Below are positions 1-7,233 of a DNA stretch of 64,000 nt, in pieces (the first letter of the stretch is position 1; each line of letters opens with the position of its first letter). This stretch comes from Streptococcus ruminicola (GTDB lineage Bacteria; Bacillota; Bacilli; Lactobacillales; Streptococcaceae). The stretch covers positions 992,001-1,056,000 of the forward strand of contig NZ_CP046919.1 of assembly GCF_011387195.1 (NCBI RefSeq). Direction: 5' to 3'. The notes beneath the pieces are model-generated. The model saw only the letters and a list, made by a program, of their open reading frames with translations. It made no database searches and had not been told where the DNA came from. The translations under genes and the position numbers were made by a program.

Positions 1-1
1 T

Positions 2-421
2 GTAACTATGCCAGCTAGCCAAAAAGGTGTTGATGCAACGCAGGTTTCAACATCACTCTATGCGATTTCGTCAAAAACAAAACATCGCAGTGCAGCTTGG
101 CAATTTTTAAAATTCTTGTGTACAGATGAAAAAGTTCAACAATCTGTCTTTAATTACTCTCAAGGAAGTTCAGTTTTGAAATCTGTCATGCGTAGTCAAG
201 CAACAGAAGATAAATTGAAAGAAGACGGTTTTGGTTCTGAGTCACTGACTGTTTCAACACTGGATTCCATGCTTAGCCAAGGTGTGACGAAGCCAACCTT
301 TAAAACTTACAACAGCGTGATGAATCAAGCTGATTACATCATCAATAAATCACTAGCTAATAACAGTATTGATAGTGATTTGTTTGCTATTCAAAAGGAA
401 ATTGAGGATAGCTTAAAATAA
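2..421 (+). CDS. levT: LevT-like extracellular sugar-binding protein, C-terminal fragment
   Basis: The frame is open to the left edge, so only about the last 139 residues are present. They read as the C-terminal lobe of a family-1 ABC-type solute-binding protein: the stretch 'AAWQFLKFL' followed by a helical tail is typical. In S. mutans the levQRST locus encodes two such binding proteins with a two-component system and lies directly upstream of levDEFGX. The same order follows here, so a sensory LevT-like role is more likely than an uptake role. A terminator follows at once. The name rests on gene order; an ordinary ABC sugar-binding protein cannot be excluded from the fragment. Confidence 0.6.
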   Translation, partial: VTMPASQKGVDATQVSTSLYAISSKTKHRSAAWQFLKFLCTDEKVQQSVFNYSQGSSVLKSVMRSQATEDKLKEDGFGSESLTVSTLDSMLSQGVTKPTFKTYNSVMNQADYIINKSLANNSIDSDLFAIQKEIEDSLK

Positions 422-427
422 AAAAGA

Positions 428-460
428 AAGTCTGGAATAAATTGTTCCAGGCTTTTTTCA
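428..460 (+). terminator. Terminator after the sugar-binding protein gene
   Basis: A TCTGGAA/TTCCAGG stem with a short AT loop is followed by six Ts. It separates the binding-protein gene from the PTS operon, so the latter has its own promoter. Confidence 0.75.
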
Positions 461-470
461 TGTTTTCTAA

Positions 471-559
471 AAATGACATTTGTCATTTTCAATATGGCGA
501 TTGTCATTGCCATGATATGACAATCGAGAGTGTGAAAACGCTTAATACATTGATAGAAT
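471..559 (+). promoter_or_regulatory. lev promoter region: two inverted repeats and a cre-like site
   Basis: An 8-bp-arm inverted repeat (AAATGACA/TGTCATTT, 471-488) is followed by a 10-bp-arm perfect repeat (CGATTGTCAT/ATGACAATCG, 498-507 and 517-526). Both share ATGACA/TGTCAT half-sites. A CcpA-type cre-like 14-mer, TGAAAACGCTTAAT, lies at 533-546 and a possible -10 TAGAAT at 554-559. By analogy with S. mutans the repeats may be the target of the LevR response regulator. That assignment is inference. Confidence 0.6.
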
Positions 560-586
560 AATAGACAGATAAGGAGAGATAAAACT

Positions 587-1015
587 ATGAAGTATTTACT
601 ACTGGTGAGTCATGGTGGTTTTGCAGAAGGTCTCAAAACTTCTTTGGCTATGTTCGCTGAAGATAAAATGGACCAAGTCATTGCAGTTGGTTTGAAAAAC
701 GGAAAAACTGTTGATGATTTTGCGCAAGATTTCAGACAAGCCATTTCAGGTTTGACAGCTGAAGATTCAGTTATCGTTCTTGCAGATATTGTTGGTGGTA
801 GCCCACTTACAACAGCTTGCAGTGTTTTGGACGAACTTGGCAAACTTGATGACGCTGTTATCCTAGGTGGTATGAATTTACCAATGGCAATTACCTCAGC
901 AGTTATGAAAGATATGCTTGAGGGTGACGCTTTTGTTCAAGCTGTTTTGCCAGAAGCTCAAGCAGCTCTTCAAGAATTCAAAATCGCTTCAGATGATGAA
1001 GAAGACGACATTTAA
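587..1015 (+). CDS. levD: PTS mannose/fructose-family EIIA (LevD-like)
   Basis: A 142-aa cytoplasmic EIIA domain of the mannose family. It passes phosphate from HPr to EIIB; the predicted phosphorylated His9 lies in 'LVSHGGFAEG' near the N-terminus. The length is right for a free-standing IIA, in contrast to the fused IIAB of ManL. It is the first gene of a IIA-IIB-IIC-IID-small protein operon, the levDEFGX arrangement of S. mutans. A GGAGAG Shine-Dalgarno precedes the ATG. The C-terminus is acidic (DDEEDDI), as in many streptococcal IIA proteins. Family is certain; the substrate (fructose/mannose) is inferred from gene order. Confidence 0.85.
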   Translation: MKYLLLVSHGGFAEGLKTSLAMFAEDKMDQVIAVGLKNGKTVDDFAQDFRQAISGLTAEDSVIVLADIVGGSPLTTACSVLDELGKLDDAVILGGMNLPMAITSAVMKDMLEGDAFVQAVLPEAQAALQEFKIASDDEEDDI

Positions 1016-1036
1016 TAATTAAAAAGGAGATTAACA

Positions 1037-1531
1037 ATGACTGTTTCATTTGTACGTATTGACGACCGTATGATCCACGGCCAAACTGTAACACGCTGGG
1101 CAAAAGAATATCCATGTGATGGTTTGATTGCCGTAAACGATGCTGCTGCAAGTAACAAAGTTTTGACACAAGCTTATAAAGGTGCTTCAGACAAGAAAAC
1201 TTTTGTTTGGACAGTAGATGCCTTTGGTAAAAAATCACAAAAAGTTTTGGATTCAGATACAAAATATTTTGTTATCACTAAAAACCCAATTGACATGAAA
1301 AAACTTTTGGTTGACCAAGGTTTTGTTCCAAGTGATGTTAAAGAAATCATCGTTGGCCCATGTAATGACCGTCCAGGTGCTGTCAAACTTGGTAATAACC
1401 AATCAATCACACAAGAAGAAGCTGATGCGATTGAAGCAATCGAAAAAGCAGGTTACAAAGTTAAATTCCAACTTCTACCTGACGTTTCAATTGGTTACTG
1501 GTCAGATTTCAAATCTAAATTTGGTTATTAA
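1037..1531 (+). CDS. levE: PTS mannose/fructose-family EIIB (LevE-like)
   Basis: A 164-aa EIIB of the mannose-fructose-sorbose family. The N-terminal 'VRIDDRMIHGQTVTRW' is the family signature and His14 is the expected phosphoryl acceptor from the adjacent EIIA. The protein is cytoplasmic and gives phosphate to the sugar during transport by IIC/IID. AGGAG lies 7-11 bases before the ATG, and the gap from levD is 21 bp, so the genes are co-transcribed. Full length for the family. Confidence 0.88.
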   Translation: MTVSFVRIDDRMIHGQTVTRWAKEYPCDGLIAVNDAAASNKVLTQAYKGASDKKTFVWTVDAFGKKSQKVLDSDTKYFVITKNPIDMKKLLVDQGFVPSDVKEIIVGPCNDRPGAVKLGNNQSITQEEADAIEAIEKAGYKVKFQLLPDVSIGYWSDFKSKFGY

Positions 1532-1609
1532 TATTGACAGTTTATCTAGAAGCTAAGGCTTCTGATGACTTAATAAAAATTTTTTAAATAATATAGGAGA
1601 AGAAGTATT

Positions 1610-2458
1610 ATGGCAATTTCTTGGTTCCAAGCAGCCTTATTAGGTTTGTTTGCATGTTTGTCTTCAATGCCTGGTCTTGGTGGTACAACCATTGGTAACT
1701 ATACTCTTGGTCGTCCATTAGTCGGTGGTCTTGTCTGTGGTCTTATTTTAGGAGATCTTAAAACAGGTATCATTTGTGGTGTGGCAATGCAATTGGTTTA
1801 CATCGCACTTGTAACTCCTGGTGGTACAGTTTCAGCCGATGTGCGTGCTGTATCTTATATCGGTATTCCTTTGGCAATGGTTGCTATCCATTCACAAGGT
1901 TTGTCAGCTGACTCAGCTGATGCAGCTAACTTGGCTAAATCAATGGGTACTCTTGTAGGTACTGTTGGTACAGTTCTTTTCTACGGAACAGCTACAATGA
2001 ACCTTGTATGGCAACATATTGGTTGGCGTGCTGTTGAAAAAGGAAACTTCAAACAACTTTACAAAGTTGACTGGCTATATCCTTGGATTTCACACATCGT
2101 TTTCTCATTTGTTCCAACTTTGATCATGTGTAAACTTGGTGCAACTGCCGTAACAGCAATGAAAGATGCTCTTCCAATGGATGGTATCCCAATGAAAACC
2201 CTCTTCACAGTCGGTGCTTTGCTACCATGTGTCGGAATCGCAATTCTTTTGAAACAAATTGTTGAAAAAGCTGTTGACTTTATTCCGTTCTTTGTTGGAT
2301 TTACTTTGGCGGCTTCACTTGGTTTGAACTTGGTTTCATGTGCAGTTATTTCATTGATCTTTGCAGTATTGTTCTACGAACTTGAAATGGCAAAACACGT
2401 AAAAGCAACTGCTGCAGTAGCTGATGATTTTGATGACGATGATGAGGAGGATATCTAA
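1610..2458 (+). CDS. levF: PTS mannose/fructose-family EIIC (LevF-like)
   Basis: A 282-aa polytopic membrane protein, the sugar-channel subunit of a mannose-family PTS. Glycine-rich segments such as 'PLVGGLVCGLILGDLKTG' and 'GGTVSADVRAVSYIGIPLA' are typical. The C-terminus is an acidic run (DDFDDDDEEDI). The acidic GAT/GAG codons at the end also form the GAGGAGG Shine-Dalgarno (2443-2449) of the next gene. ATAGGAGA precedes its own start. The 78-bp gap after levE has no obvious terminator. Confidence 0.88.
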   Translation: MAISWFQAALLGLFACLSSMPGLGGTTIGNYTLGRPLVGGLVCGLILGDLKTGIICGVAMQLVYIALVTPGGTVSADVRAVSYIGIPLAMVAIHSQGLSADSADAANLAKSMGTLVGTVGTVLFYGTATMNLVWQHIGWRAVEKGNFKQLYKVDWLYPWISHIVFSFVPTLIMCKLGATAVTAMKDALPMDGIPMKTLFTVGALLPCVGIAILLKQIVEKAVDFIPFFVGFTLAASLGLNLVSCAVISLIFAVLFYELEMAKHVKATAAVADDFDDDDEEDI

Positions 2459-2459
2459 G

Positions 2460-3294
2460 ATGGCTCAAAAAAAAATTAACTAAGAAAACTTTAATGAAAT
2501 CTTTCCATCATTGGTACTATGGTAACTTGACATGTTTCTCACAAGAACACATGCAAACATTTGGTTACCTAACTTCTATGCTACCAATCGTGGAAGAATT
2601 ATATGATAACAAAGAAGATCAAGCACGTTCAATGCAAACATATACAGCATTCTTCAATACTGAACCTCAACTTGGGGCCCTTATCGTTGGTATCACAGCA
2701 GGTCTTGAAGAAGCTCGTGCTAATGGTTCTGAAGAAGTTGACGACGAAACAATCAACGGACTTCGTGCAGGTCTTATGGGACCAGTTGCAGGTATCGGTG
2801 ACTCTCTTGTCGTTGGTACTTTGATTCCAGTTATCTTAGGTATTGCCCTTGGTCTTTCAACAGGTGGCTCTCCAATCGGTGCAATTTTCTACATCGTTGT
2901 ATGGAACTTGCTTGCATACCTTGGTATGAAATTTGCATACTTCAAAGGTTATGAACTTGGTGATAAAGCCGTTGAATTCCTAGTTGGTGCTCAAGGTCAA
3001 GCTATCCGTAAAGCTGTATCAATCGTTGGTGGTATGGTTGTCGGTGGTGTTGCCGCTACTTGGGTATCAGTTAAAACTTCATTCCAACTTGGTAACGCTA
3101 AACACCCATACTTGGTTCTTCAAGACAAATTGGATGCCGTTTATCCAGGTTTCCTAACAGCATTATTCATCGTATTCTGCTGGTGGTTGATGGCTAAGAA
3201 AAACATCTCACCAATCAAAGTTATGCTATTGCTCGTAGTTATTGCCTTTGTCGGTGTACTTGTTGGTTTCTTCAACCCAGGTTTGTCTTACTAA
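2460..3294 (+). CDS. levG: PTS mannose/fructose-family EIID (LevG-like), frameshift in an A9 tract
   Basis: The membrane EIID subunit, pairing with EIIC. The well-placed start is ATG 2460, 10 bp after GAGGAGG and 1 bp after the levF stop. That frame stops after seven codons because of a run of nine As at 2467-2475. With eight As it would read MAQKKLTKKTLMKSFHHW and join the open frame that runs to 3294, giving a normal EIID N-terminus and about 277 aa. An internal ATG at 2494 lacks a good Shine-Dalgarno but would remove only 11 residues. The frameshift could be an assembly error, a true mutation, a phase-variable tract, or a site rescued by transcriptional slippage. Confidence 0.82.
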
Positions 3295-3321
3295 TTTACA
3301 TACTTCTAGAGGAGAAATATC

Positions 3322-3606
3322 ATGACAAAATCAGAACTTATCAGAGGTTATGAAACTGAAATAGCTTATCAAAAACATATGCTTGAAAATTTAGGTCGTT
3401 GGTTGACTTTACTTCTAGCAGTAACGAGTTTAGGATTTTTACTCATTTATTTCTTTAACAAACAAATCATTTTGCTAATTCTCGGTTTTGTCGTGATGAT
3501 CCTTGGAAGTTTGGGCATGTTAATATTTGGCTATGGTATCTACCATGGTAAGAAAAATCTTGCCAAAGTTATTGACGATTTTGAAACAAAACTCCAATCA
3601 TTTTAA
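3322..3606 (+). CDS. levX: Small two-helix membrane protein of the PTS operon (LevX position)
   Basis: A 94-aa protein with two hydrophobic segments (about residues 25-45 and 48-72), and charged N- and C-terminal tails. AGAGGAG lies before the ATG, 27 bp after levG, so it is the last gene of the operon. In S. mutans a small conserved gene of unknown function, levX, holds this position. No catalytic motif is visible. The symbol is assigned by position only. Confidence 0.55.
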   Translation: MTKSELIRGYETEIAYQKHMLENLGRWLTLLLAVTSLGFLLIYFFNKQIILLILGFVVMILGSLGMLIFGYGIYHGKKNLAKVIDDFETKLQSF

Positions 3607-3691
3607 ATCAAAATGTGTAAACTCTTTTTAAAAACTATTCTGAAATAACAATACAAAAATTACAATTACTTACTCAAACATTCAACATAAA

Positions 3692-3732
3692 AAGGTTCCT
3701 AGTACGTAATCTCCTTACTAGGAATCTTTTTA
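3692..3732 (+). terminator. Terminator after the PTS operon
   Basis: The stem TTCCTAGTA/TACTAGGAA with an 11-base loop is followed by a T-run. It ends the levD-X transcript. Confidence 0.8.
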
Positions 3733-3734
3733 TG

Positions 3735-3770
3735 TTTTATTTTTCTGAATTTTAAAAATATATTGACAAA
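3735..3770 (+). repeat. 36-bp direct repeat, copy 1
   Basis: This is an exact 36-bp match to 6756-6791, ending in TTGACAAA. Here it lies between the lev terminator and the rgg1 gene. The two copies flank the Rgg1/peptidase/lipoprotein module. In this copy no good -10 lies 16-18 bp after TTGACA (a TAGAGT is 24 bp away), so activity may need an activator. Confidence 0.85.
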
Positions 3771-3884
3771 CACTAAGAGATAAAGGCGAATTTAGAGTAA
3801 TAAATACAATCGTTTACGAATATAAAAGAGAGGACTGTGCAAAAACACATATTAAAGTATTTGATGTATTGTGAGAAAAGTTGT

Positions 3885-4739
3885 ATGAATAAGAATGAGA
3901 AAATAGGGGAACTTTATAAAGAATTACGTTTGGCAAGGGGGCTTAAACTTAAGGATATTGCTACTAAAAAACTTACCGTTTCGCAACTTTCAAAATTTGA
4001 ACGGGGACAGTCTATGTTGTCTGCAGATAGATTTTTATTAGCAATTTCTGGATTAAATATGAATTTCGCTGAATTTGCACACGCTATGGATGACTACCAG
4101 CCAAATCGTTTAACTATTTTTGCAGATAAACTTTTTACAATATTTATTTCACAAGATGTAGAAGGCTTTAAAAAGTTTTTAGAAGAAAAAGATGGGGATA
4201 GAACAATCTATGATTTTATTGAGAGGATTATCATTAAAAATAATATTAAATCCATAGAAAAAGAATATGAAATTTCCTTTTTAGAAATTGAAAGATTGAC
4301 ACAGTATTTTTATAGCATAGAAAATTGGACTGCATATGAATTGTATGTATTTGGGGAAACAGTTTCACTTTATAGTACTTTGGATTTAGTTTTTTTAGGT
4401 GAAGTTTGCTGTGAGAGAAGCAAAAAATTTAGACAGTTGGATAGTTATGTTAAACAGTACAGAAGTACACTAGCTAATCTCATTTCTGTTTTAATTAGTA
4501 GGAATGAATTAGTTTATATTAATTTTTTTATTACTGAGCTAGAAAATGATTTACGCTACTCAGATTTATTTGAACATGCAACGTTGAATTTTTTTAAGCT
4601 TTATTTAGAGTATCAAGAATCTGCTGTAAAAGATAAAAAACGGATTGTACAACATCTTCAAGCTATACGAACCCTTGGCTGTACAGAATTAGCGGCTTCA
4701 TTTGAAGAGAATTTTAATCAGTGGATAAAAAAGATTTAG
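3885..4739 (+). CDS. Rgg/GadR/MutR-family transcriptional regulator (Rgg1)
   Basis: A 284-aa cytoplasmic regulator. An N-terminal XRE-type helix-turn-helix (about residues 5-60, 'VSQLSKFERGQSML') is followed by a long all-helical C-terminal region of the kind that binds short peptides in the Rgg family. A longer reading from GTG 3837 is possible, but ATG 3885 aligns with the N-terminus of the paralogue at 12260 and is preferred. It shares 'GELY-ELR-ARGLKLKD' and the overall length with that paralogue. The following secreted peptidase and lipoprotein genes are plausible targets. No well-formed cognate peptide gene was found next to it. Confidence 0.85.
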   Translation: MNKNEKIGELYKELRLARGLKLKDIATKKLTVSQLSKFERGQSMLSADRFLLAISGLNMNFAEFAHAMDDYQPNRLTIFADKLFTIFISQDVEGFKKFLEEKDGDRTIYDFIERIIIKNNIKSIEKEYEISFLEIERLTQYFYSIENWTAYELYVFGETVSLYSTLDLVFLGEVCCERSKKFRQLDSYVKQYRSTLANLISVLISRNELVYINFFITELENDLRYSDLFEHATLNFFKLYLEYQESAVKDKKRIVQHLQAIRTLGCTELAASFEENFNQWIKKI

Positions 4740-4901
4740 AGTAATTTTTTATTTCAATATTTTAAACCTTTTTGCCTAATAGTATTACATTAATCAATAG
4801 GTGTGCGGACATCAATTGTAAAATTAGAAAATGAAGATGGCAGTAATTATCAAATTTGCGAAAATAATAAAATGGACTAATTTTTTGATATATTTGTTTT
4901 T

Positions 4902-4931
4902 ACAAGTACTTGTGAAATTAATTTTTAATAT
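4902..4931 (+). promoter_or_regulatory. Palindrome at the -35 position of the peptidase/lipoprotein promoter
   Basis: A perfect 12-bp palindrome, ACAAGTACTTGT (4902-4913), lies where the -35 box should be relative to a TAATAT -10 (4926-4931). The peptidase ATG is 23 bp further on. A poor -35 overlapped by a dyad suits an activator site, and Rgg1 is the obvious candidate. That link is inference. Confidence 0.5.
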
Positions 4932-4953
4932 GTCTAGATTAAAGGAAAAGGTT

Positions 4954-5643
4954 ATGAAGAAATTATTTATTCTAGGTTCATGTTTATTGTATTTGAGTTG
5001 TTCAACAGTATGTTTTGCGGACGATGTGATAAGTGAAAGTGATTTGTTTACTCCACAGGAAATTCAACAATGGGAAAATGAGGCACTTGATAAGCTTGAA
5101 GAAGCACCGATTGTTTTTGATAAGGAAGAAAATGACCTTGCTAAAGAAAATAGTGCGACTATTTCAGGTATCAATGGTAAGAAGTTAGGAACTTGGTCGT
5201 GGAGAGATGGAGTCATTTGTATTACAGATTCTCATGCTAAAAGTCCTTTATTTAACAATGGTCATGCGGGTATTGTGGCTGCAGCCCCATATTACGATAG
5301 TGTAATTGAAGCAAATCCTTCAGATGGTGTTCAGCCTAAGTATGGAAGCTGGGGTTCTCGCTTTTCGGGAAATACAGTAGTTCAACTAGGTGTGAAGTCA
5401 ACCACAGTAACACAAGACAGAAAAGCTGCACAGTGGGCAGCTAAGCAAATTGGAAAACCGTACAATAAATCGTTTACTAATATTAACACTCGAAGTAGCT
5501 TTTATTGCTCACAACTTGTTTGGGCAGCATATAAGGATACCACAGGAGCTGATATCGGAACAGCAGCATGGGGAACAGCTATTCATCCATTTGAATTAGT
5601 AAACAATAAAACACAAGTTATCTATAGAAATAGGACATCATAA
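4954..5643 (+). CDS. Secreted NlpC/P60-like cysteine hydrolase (YiiX/peptidase C92 type)
   Basis: A 229-aa protein with a signal peptide (about residues 1-23, ending 'VCFA'). The mature part matches a circularly permuted papain-like fold: His104 in 'NNGHAGIV', Glu119 in 'SVIEAN' and the probable nucleophile Cys185 in 'FYCSQLVWAAY'. It probably acts outside the membrane on cell-wall peptide or amide bonds. An upstream in-frame ATG at 4831 has no Shine-Dalgarno and adds a membrane-like stretch. ATG 4954 has AAAGGAAAAGG before it and starts a proper signal sequence, so it is used here. It overlaps the next gene by one base, so the two are probably co-translated. Confidence 0.75.
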   Translation: MKKLFILGSCLLYLSCSTVCFADDVISESDLFTPQEIQQWENEALDKLEEAPIVFDKEENDLAKENSATISGINGKKLGTWSWRDGVICITDSHAKSPLFNNGHAGIVAAAPYYDSVIEANPSDGVQPKYGSWGSRFSGNTVVQLGVKSTTVTQDRKAAQWAAKQIGKPYNKSFTNINTRSSFYCSQLVWAAYKDTTGADIGTAAWGTAIHPFELVNNKTQVIYRNRTS

Positions 5644-6722
5644 TGAAAAAGAAATCTTGGCTAATTTTATTAGTGGTGGTTGTTTTGGGATTATCGGGTT
5701 GTCAGAGTAAGGCAACGAGTGAGCCAGCAAAAGCATATGATTTGGCAATTTCGCACGGCAATTGGATTACGACATTTAAAAATGATAATAATCAGCTGGA
5801 AAAGGTTGAAACACGACAATTATTTGATAAAAATCTTGGCATTTGGCAAGAACGCTTGCAATGTGTTAAAGGCAGGTTATATGGTAGAACCCATGAATCC
5901 GCGGATTCATATCAAGTTTATCTATTCGATATAGAACCCAAAACTTTAAAAAGTAAATTGACTAAAGTTGGCGGTAATGACATCTATGGTTCAGCTAATG
6001 ATGGAGAATATATTTACACAACTGCAGTTTTTTCAGGACATACTGATTTTTATAAATACGATACCAACTTACATCAAGTTGTTAAAAAAACAATTAAAGA
6101 AGCGGGTGTAATGAATCTCACCAATGAAATCATTTTTGTTGGTGATACCATTTATGTGCTTGTGGGCTCTGTGGACAATGAGACCGGAGCTAACTCTAAT
6201 TATCTATGGGTGATGAATAAGCAGCTAGAAATTCAAGATAAAATTAATCTCAACTATACCGAGGGTGGTTATTTTCGAATGGTTGAAGCAGACGGAAAAC
6301 TTTATATGACAGCTGCTAAAGAGGGGATTCGTGAGGATGGCGAGCCAGGTGGTGGGCAGCATATTCTTGTTTACGACCTTGCAAGTGGTGAAACCAGTCG
6401 TATTGAAACCGAGTTTGAATACCCGAAATTTATTTATTATGACAAGTCTCGCCATCAATTGCTAATTCTTCATGACCCGCTCTATGTTGCTGATTACACT
6501 TGGACAATCATTGATTTAGAAAACCTCTCTCAGACCCAACTTACTTTCCCAGAAATTACTTCGGGAATCCAAGAAGTCTTTTTCACGCAGAGAGATTCGG
6601 ATTACTACTTTTTATTTAATGAACATTTAGTGAAATATTCTGCGGATACACAAGAAAAAACAGTTTATGATTTATCAAAATATGACATTGATAATGCAGA
6701 TGCTGTTATTTTTAGCAAGTAA
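5643..6722 (+). CDS. Lipoprotein of unknown function
   Basis: A 359-aa protein with a signal peptide and lipobox 'GLSGC', Cys20 being the lipidated residue. The rest is rich in short beta-strands with repeated Tyr/Asp/Gly motifs ('YLFDI', 'YKYDT', 'LWVMNK', 'LVYDLASG'), suggesting a beta-propeller-like extracellular domain. The start overlaps the peptidase stop (TAATG). I do not recognise a named family. Together with the peptidase and Rgg1 it forms a compact surface-directed module. Confidence 0.7.
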   Translation: MKKKSWLILLVVVVLGLSGCQSKATSEPAKAYDLAISHGNWITTFKNDNNQLEKVETRQLFDKNLGIWQERLQCVKGRLYGRTHESADSYQVYLFDIEPKTLKSKLTKVGGNDIYGSANDGEYIYTTAVFSGHTDFYKYDTNLHQVVKKTIKEAGVMNLTNEIIFVGDTIYVLVGSVDNETGANSNYLWVMNKQLEIQDKINLNYTEGGYFRMVEADGKLYMTAAKEGIREDGEPGGGQHILVYDLASGETSRIETEFEYPKFIYYDKSRHQLLILHDPLYVADYTWTIIDLENLSQTQLTFPEITSGIQEVFFTQRDSDYYFLFNEHLVKYSADTQEKTVYDLSKYDIDNADAVIFSK

Positions 6723-6755
6723 AGCGGGAGTATATGTCTTCATTTGGAGATAGAA

Positions 6756-6791
6756 TTTTATTTTTCTGAATTTTAAAAATATATTGACAAA
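6756..6791 (+). repeat. 36-bp direct repeat, copy 2
   Basis: Exact copy of 3735-3770. Here the terminal TTGACA is a functional-looking -35 of the ABC transporter leader promoter. The 2,985 bp between the copies hold Rgg1, the peptidase and the lipoprotein. Confidence 0.85.
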
Positions 6792-6812
6792 ACATCAAAA
6801 TAAGGGTAGACT
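6784..6812 (+). promoter_or_regulatory. Promoter of the ABC transporter leader
   Basis: TTGACA (6784-6789), a 17-bp spacer and TAGACT (6807-6812). The -35 lies in repeat copy 2. Transcription would start near 6819 and give a roughly 400-nt leader before the transporter gene. Confidence 0.7.
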
Positions 6813-6889
6813 AGTTTACAATCAAAAACAATTGATGCAAGTCAATACCTAGCACTCATTGATTTGTTATTCTTAACAGGAGAAAAAGT

Positions 6890-6958
6890 ATGCTTAATTT
6901 AACGTCTATAACGACTGAAAAACTGAATCGATACTATTACTTTAGTTTCTTTAGATAG
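6890..6958 (+). CDS. Putative leader peptide, 22 aa, rich in Tyr/Phe
   Basis: ATG 6890 is preceded by AGGAG with 7-base spacing. The 22-residue peptide ends in 'NRYYYFSFFR', i.e. three consecutive Tyr codons and three nearby Phe codons. It lies 276 bp upstream of an aromatic-amino-acid-type ABC importer and ahead of a terminator with a competing stem. That is the layout of a ribosome-mediated attenuation leader sensing Tyr/Phe-tRNA charging. The bases AACGTCTAT near its start can pair with ATAGACGTT at its stop, so translation would change the folding. No T-box consensus is seen. Confidence 0.55.
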   Translation: MLNLTSITTEKLNRYYYFSFFR

Positions 6959-7135
6959 ACGTTTGTAGCCATCATGGATGCAAACGTCACCTGCGTTTGT
7001 ATCTATGAAGCTAAAGCATTTTGCCTGTTTTGAAAAAGCCGATTAGATACTCAAAAATCTAACTGGCTATTAAGTATTTCTACTTTTTTTGCATACGCGT
7101 AAAACCAGTTAGTTTTTTGAACTAGCTGGTTTTTG
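6955..7135 (+). promoter_or_regulatory. Transcription attenuator of the ABC transporter operon
   Basis: Upstream part: GACGTTTG (6958-6965) can pair with CAAACGTC (6981-6988), or 6977-6986 can pair with 6994-7003. Downstream part: stem 7037-7048/7057-7068 competes with an 8-bp pairing of CTAACTGG (7059-7066) to CCAGTTAG (7105-7112). The latter blocks the terminator stem 7101-7114/7120-7133 (14 bp, one G-U, followed by Ts). These are mutually exclusive terminator and antiterminator forms. Folding was done by eye. Confidence 0.65.
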
Positions 7136-7233
7136 TTGTGATTGATTTAGGGGAAATCCCTAATGGTGATATTAGGTTAACTTGTCTAGCACGTGCTTTA
7201 GGCAAGTAAGTAAAAAGTAGAGGAAGGTAAATT

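Noticed and set aside
4768..4821. Minus-strand 16-codon hydrophobic ORF (MSAHLLINVILLGKKV) downstream of rgg1, as a pheromone candidate
   Set aside because: No Shine-Dalgarno and no promoter-like sequence upstream; much weaker than the peptide at 13182-13244.
4831..4953. N-terminal extension of the C92-type peptidase from ATG 4831
   Set aside because: No ribosome site and it would bury the proper signal peptide; it also spans the likely promoter and dyad.
6722..7233. T-box riboswitch upstream of the ABC transporter
   Set aside because: No T-box consensus (GGGTGGTACCGCG-type) or specifier-loop features; the leader-peptide attenuator explains the elements better.
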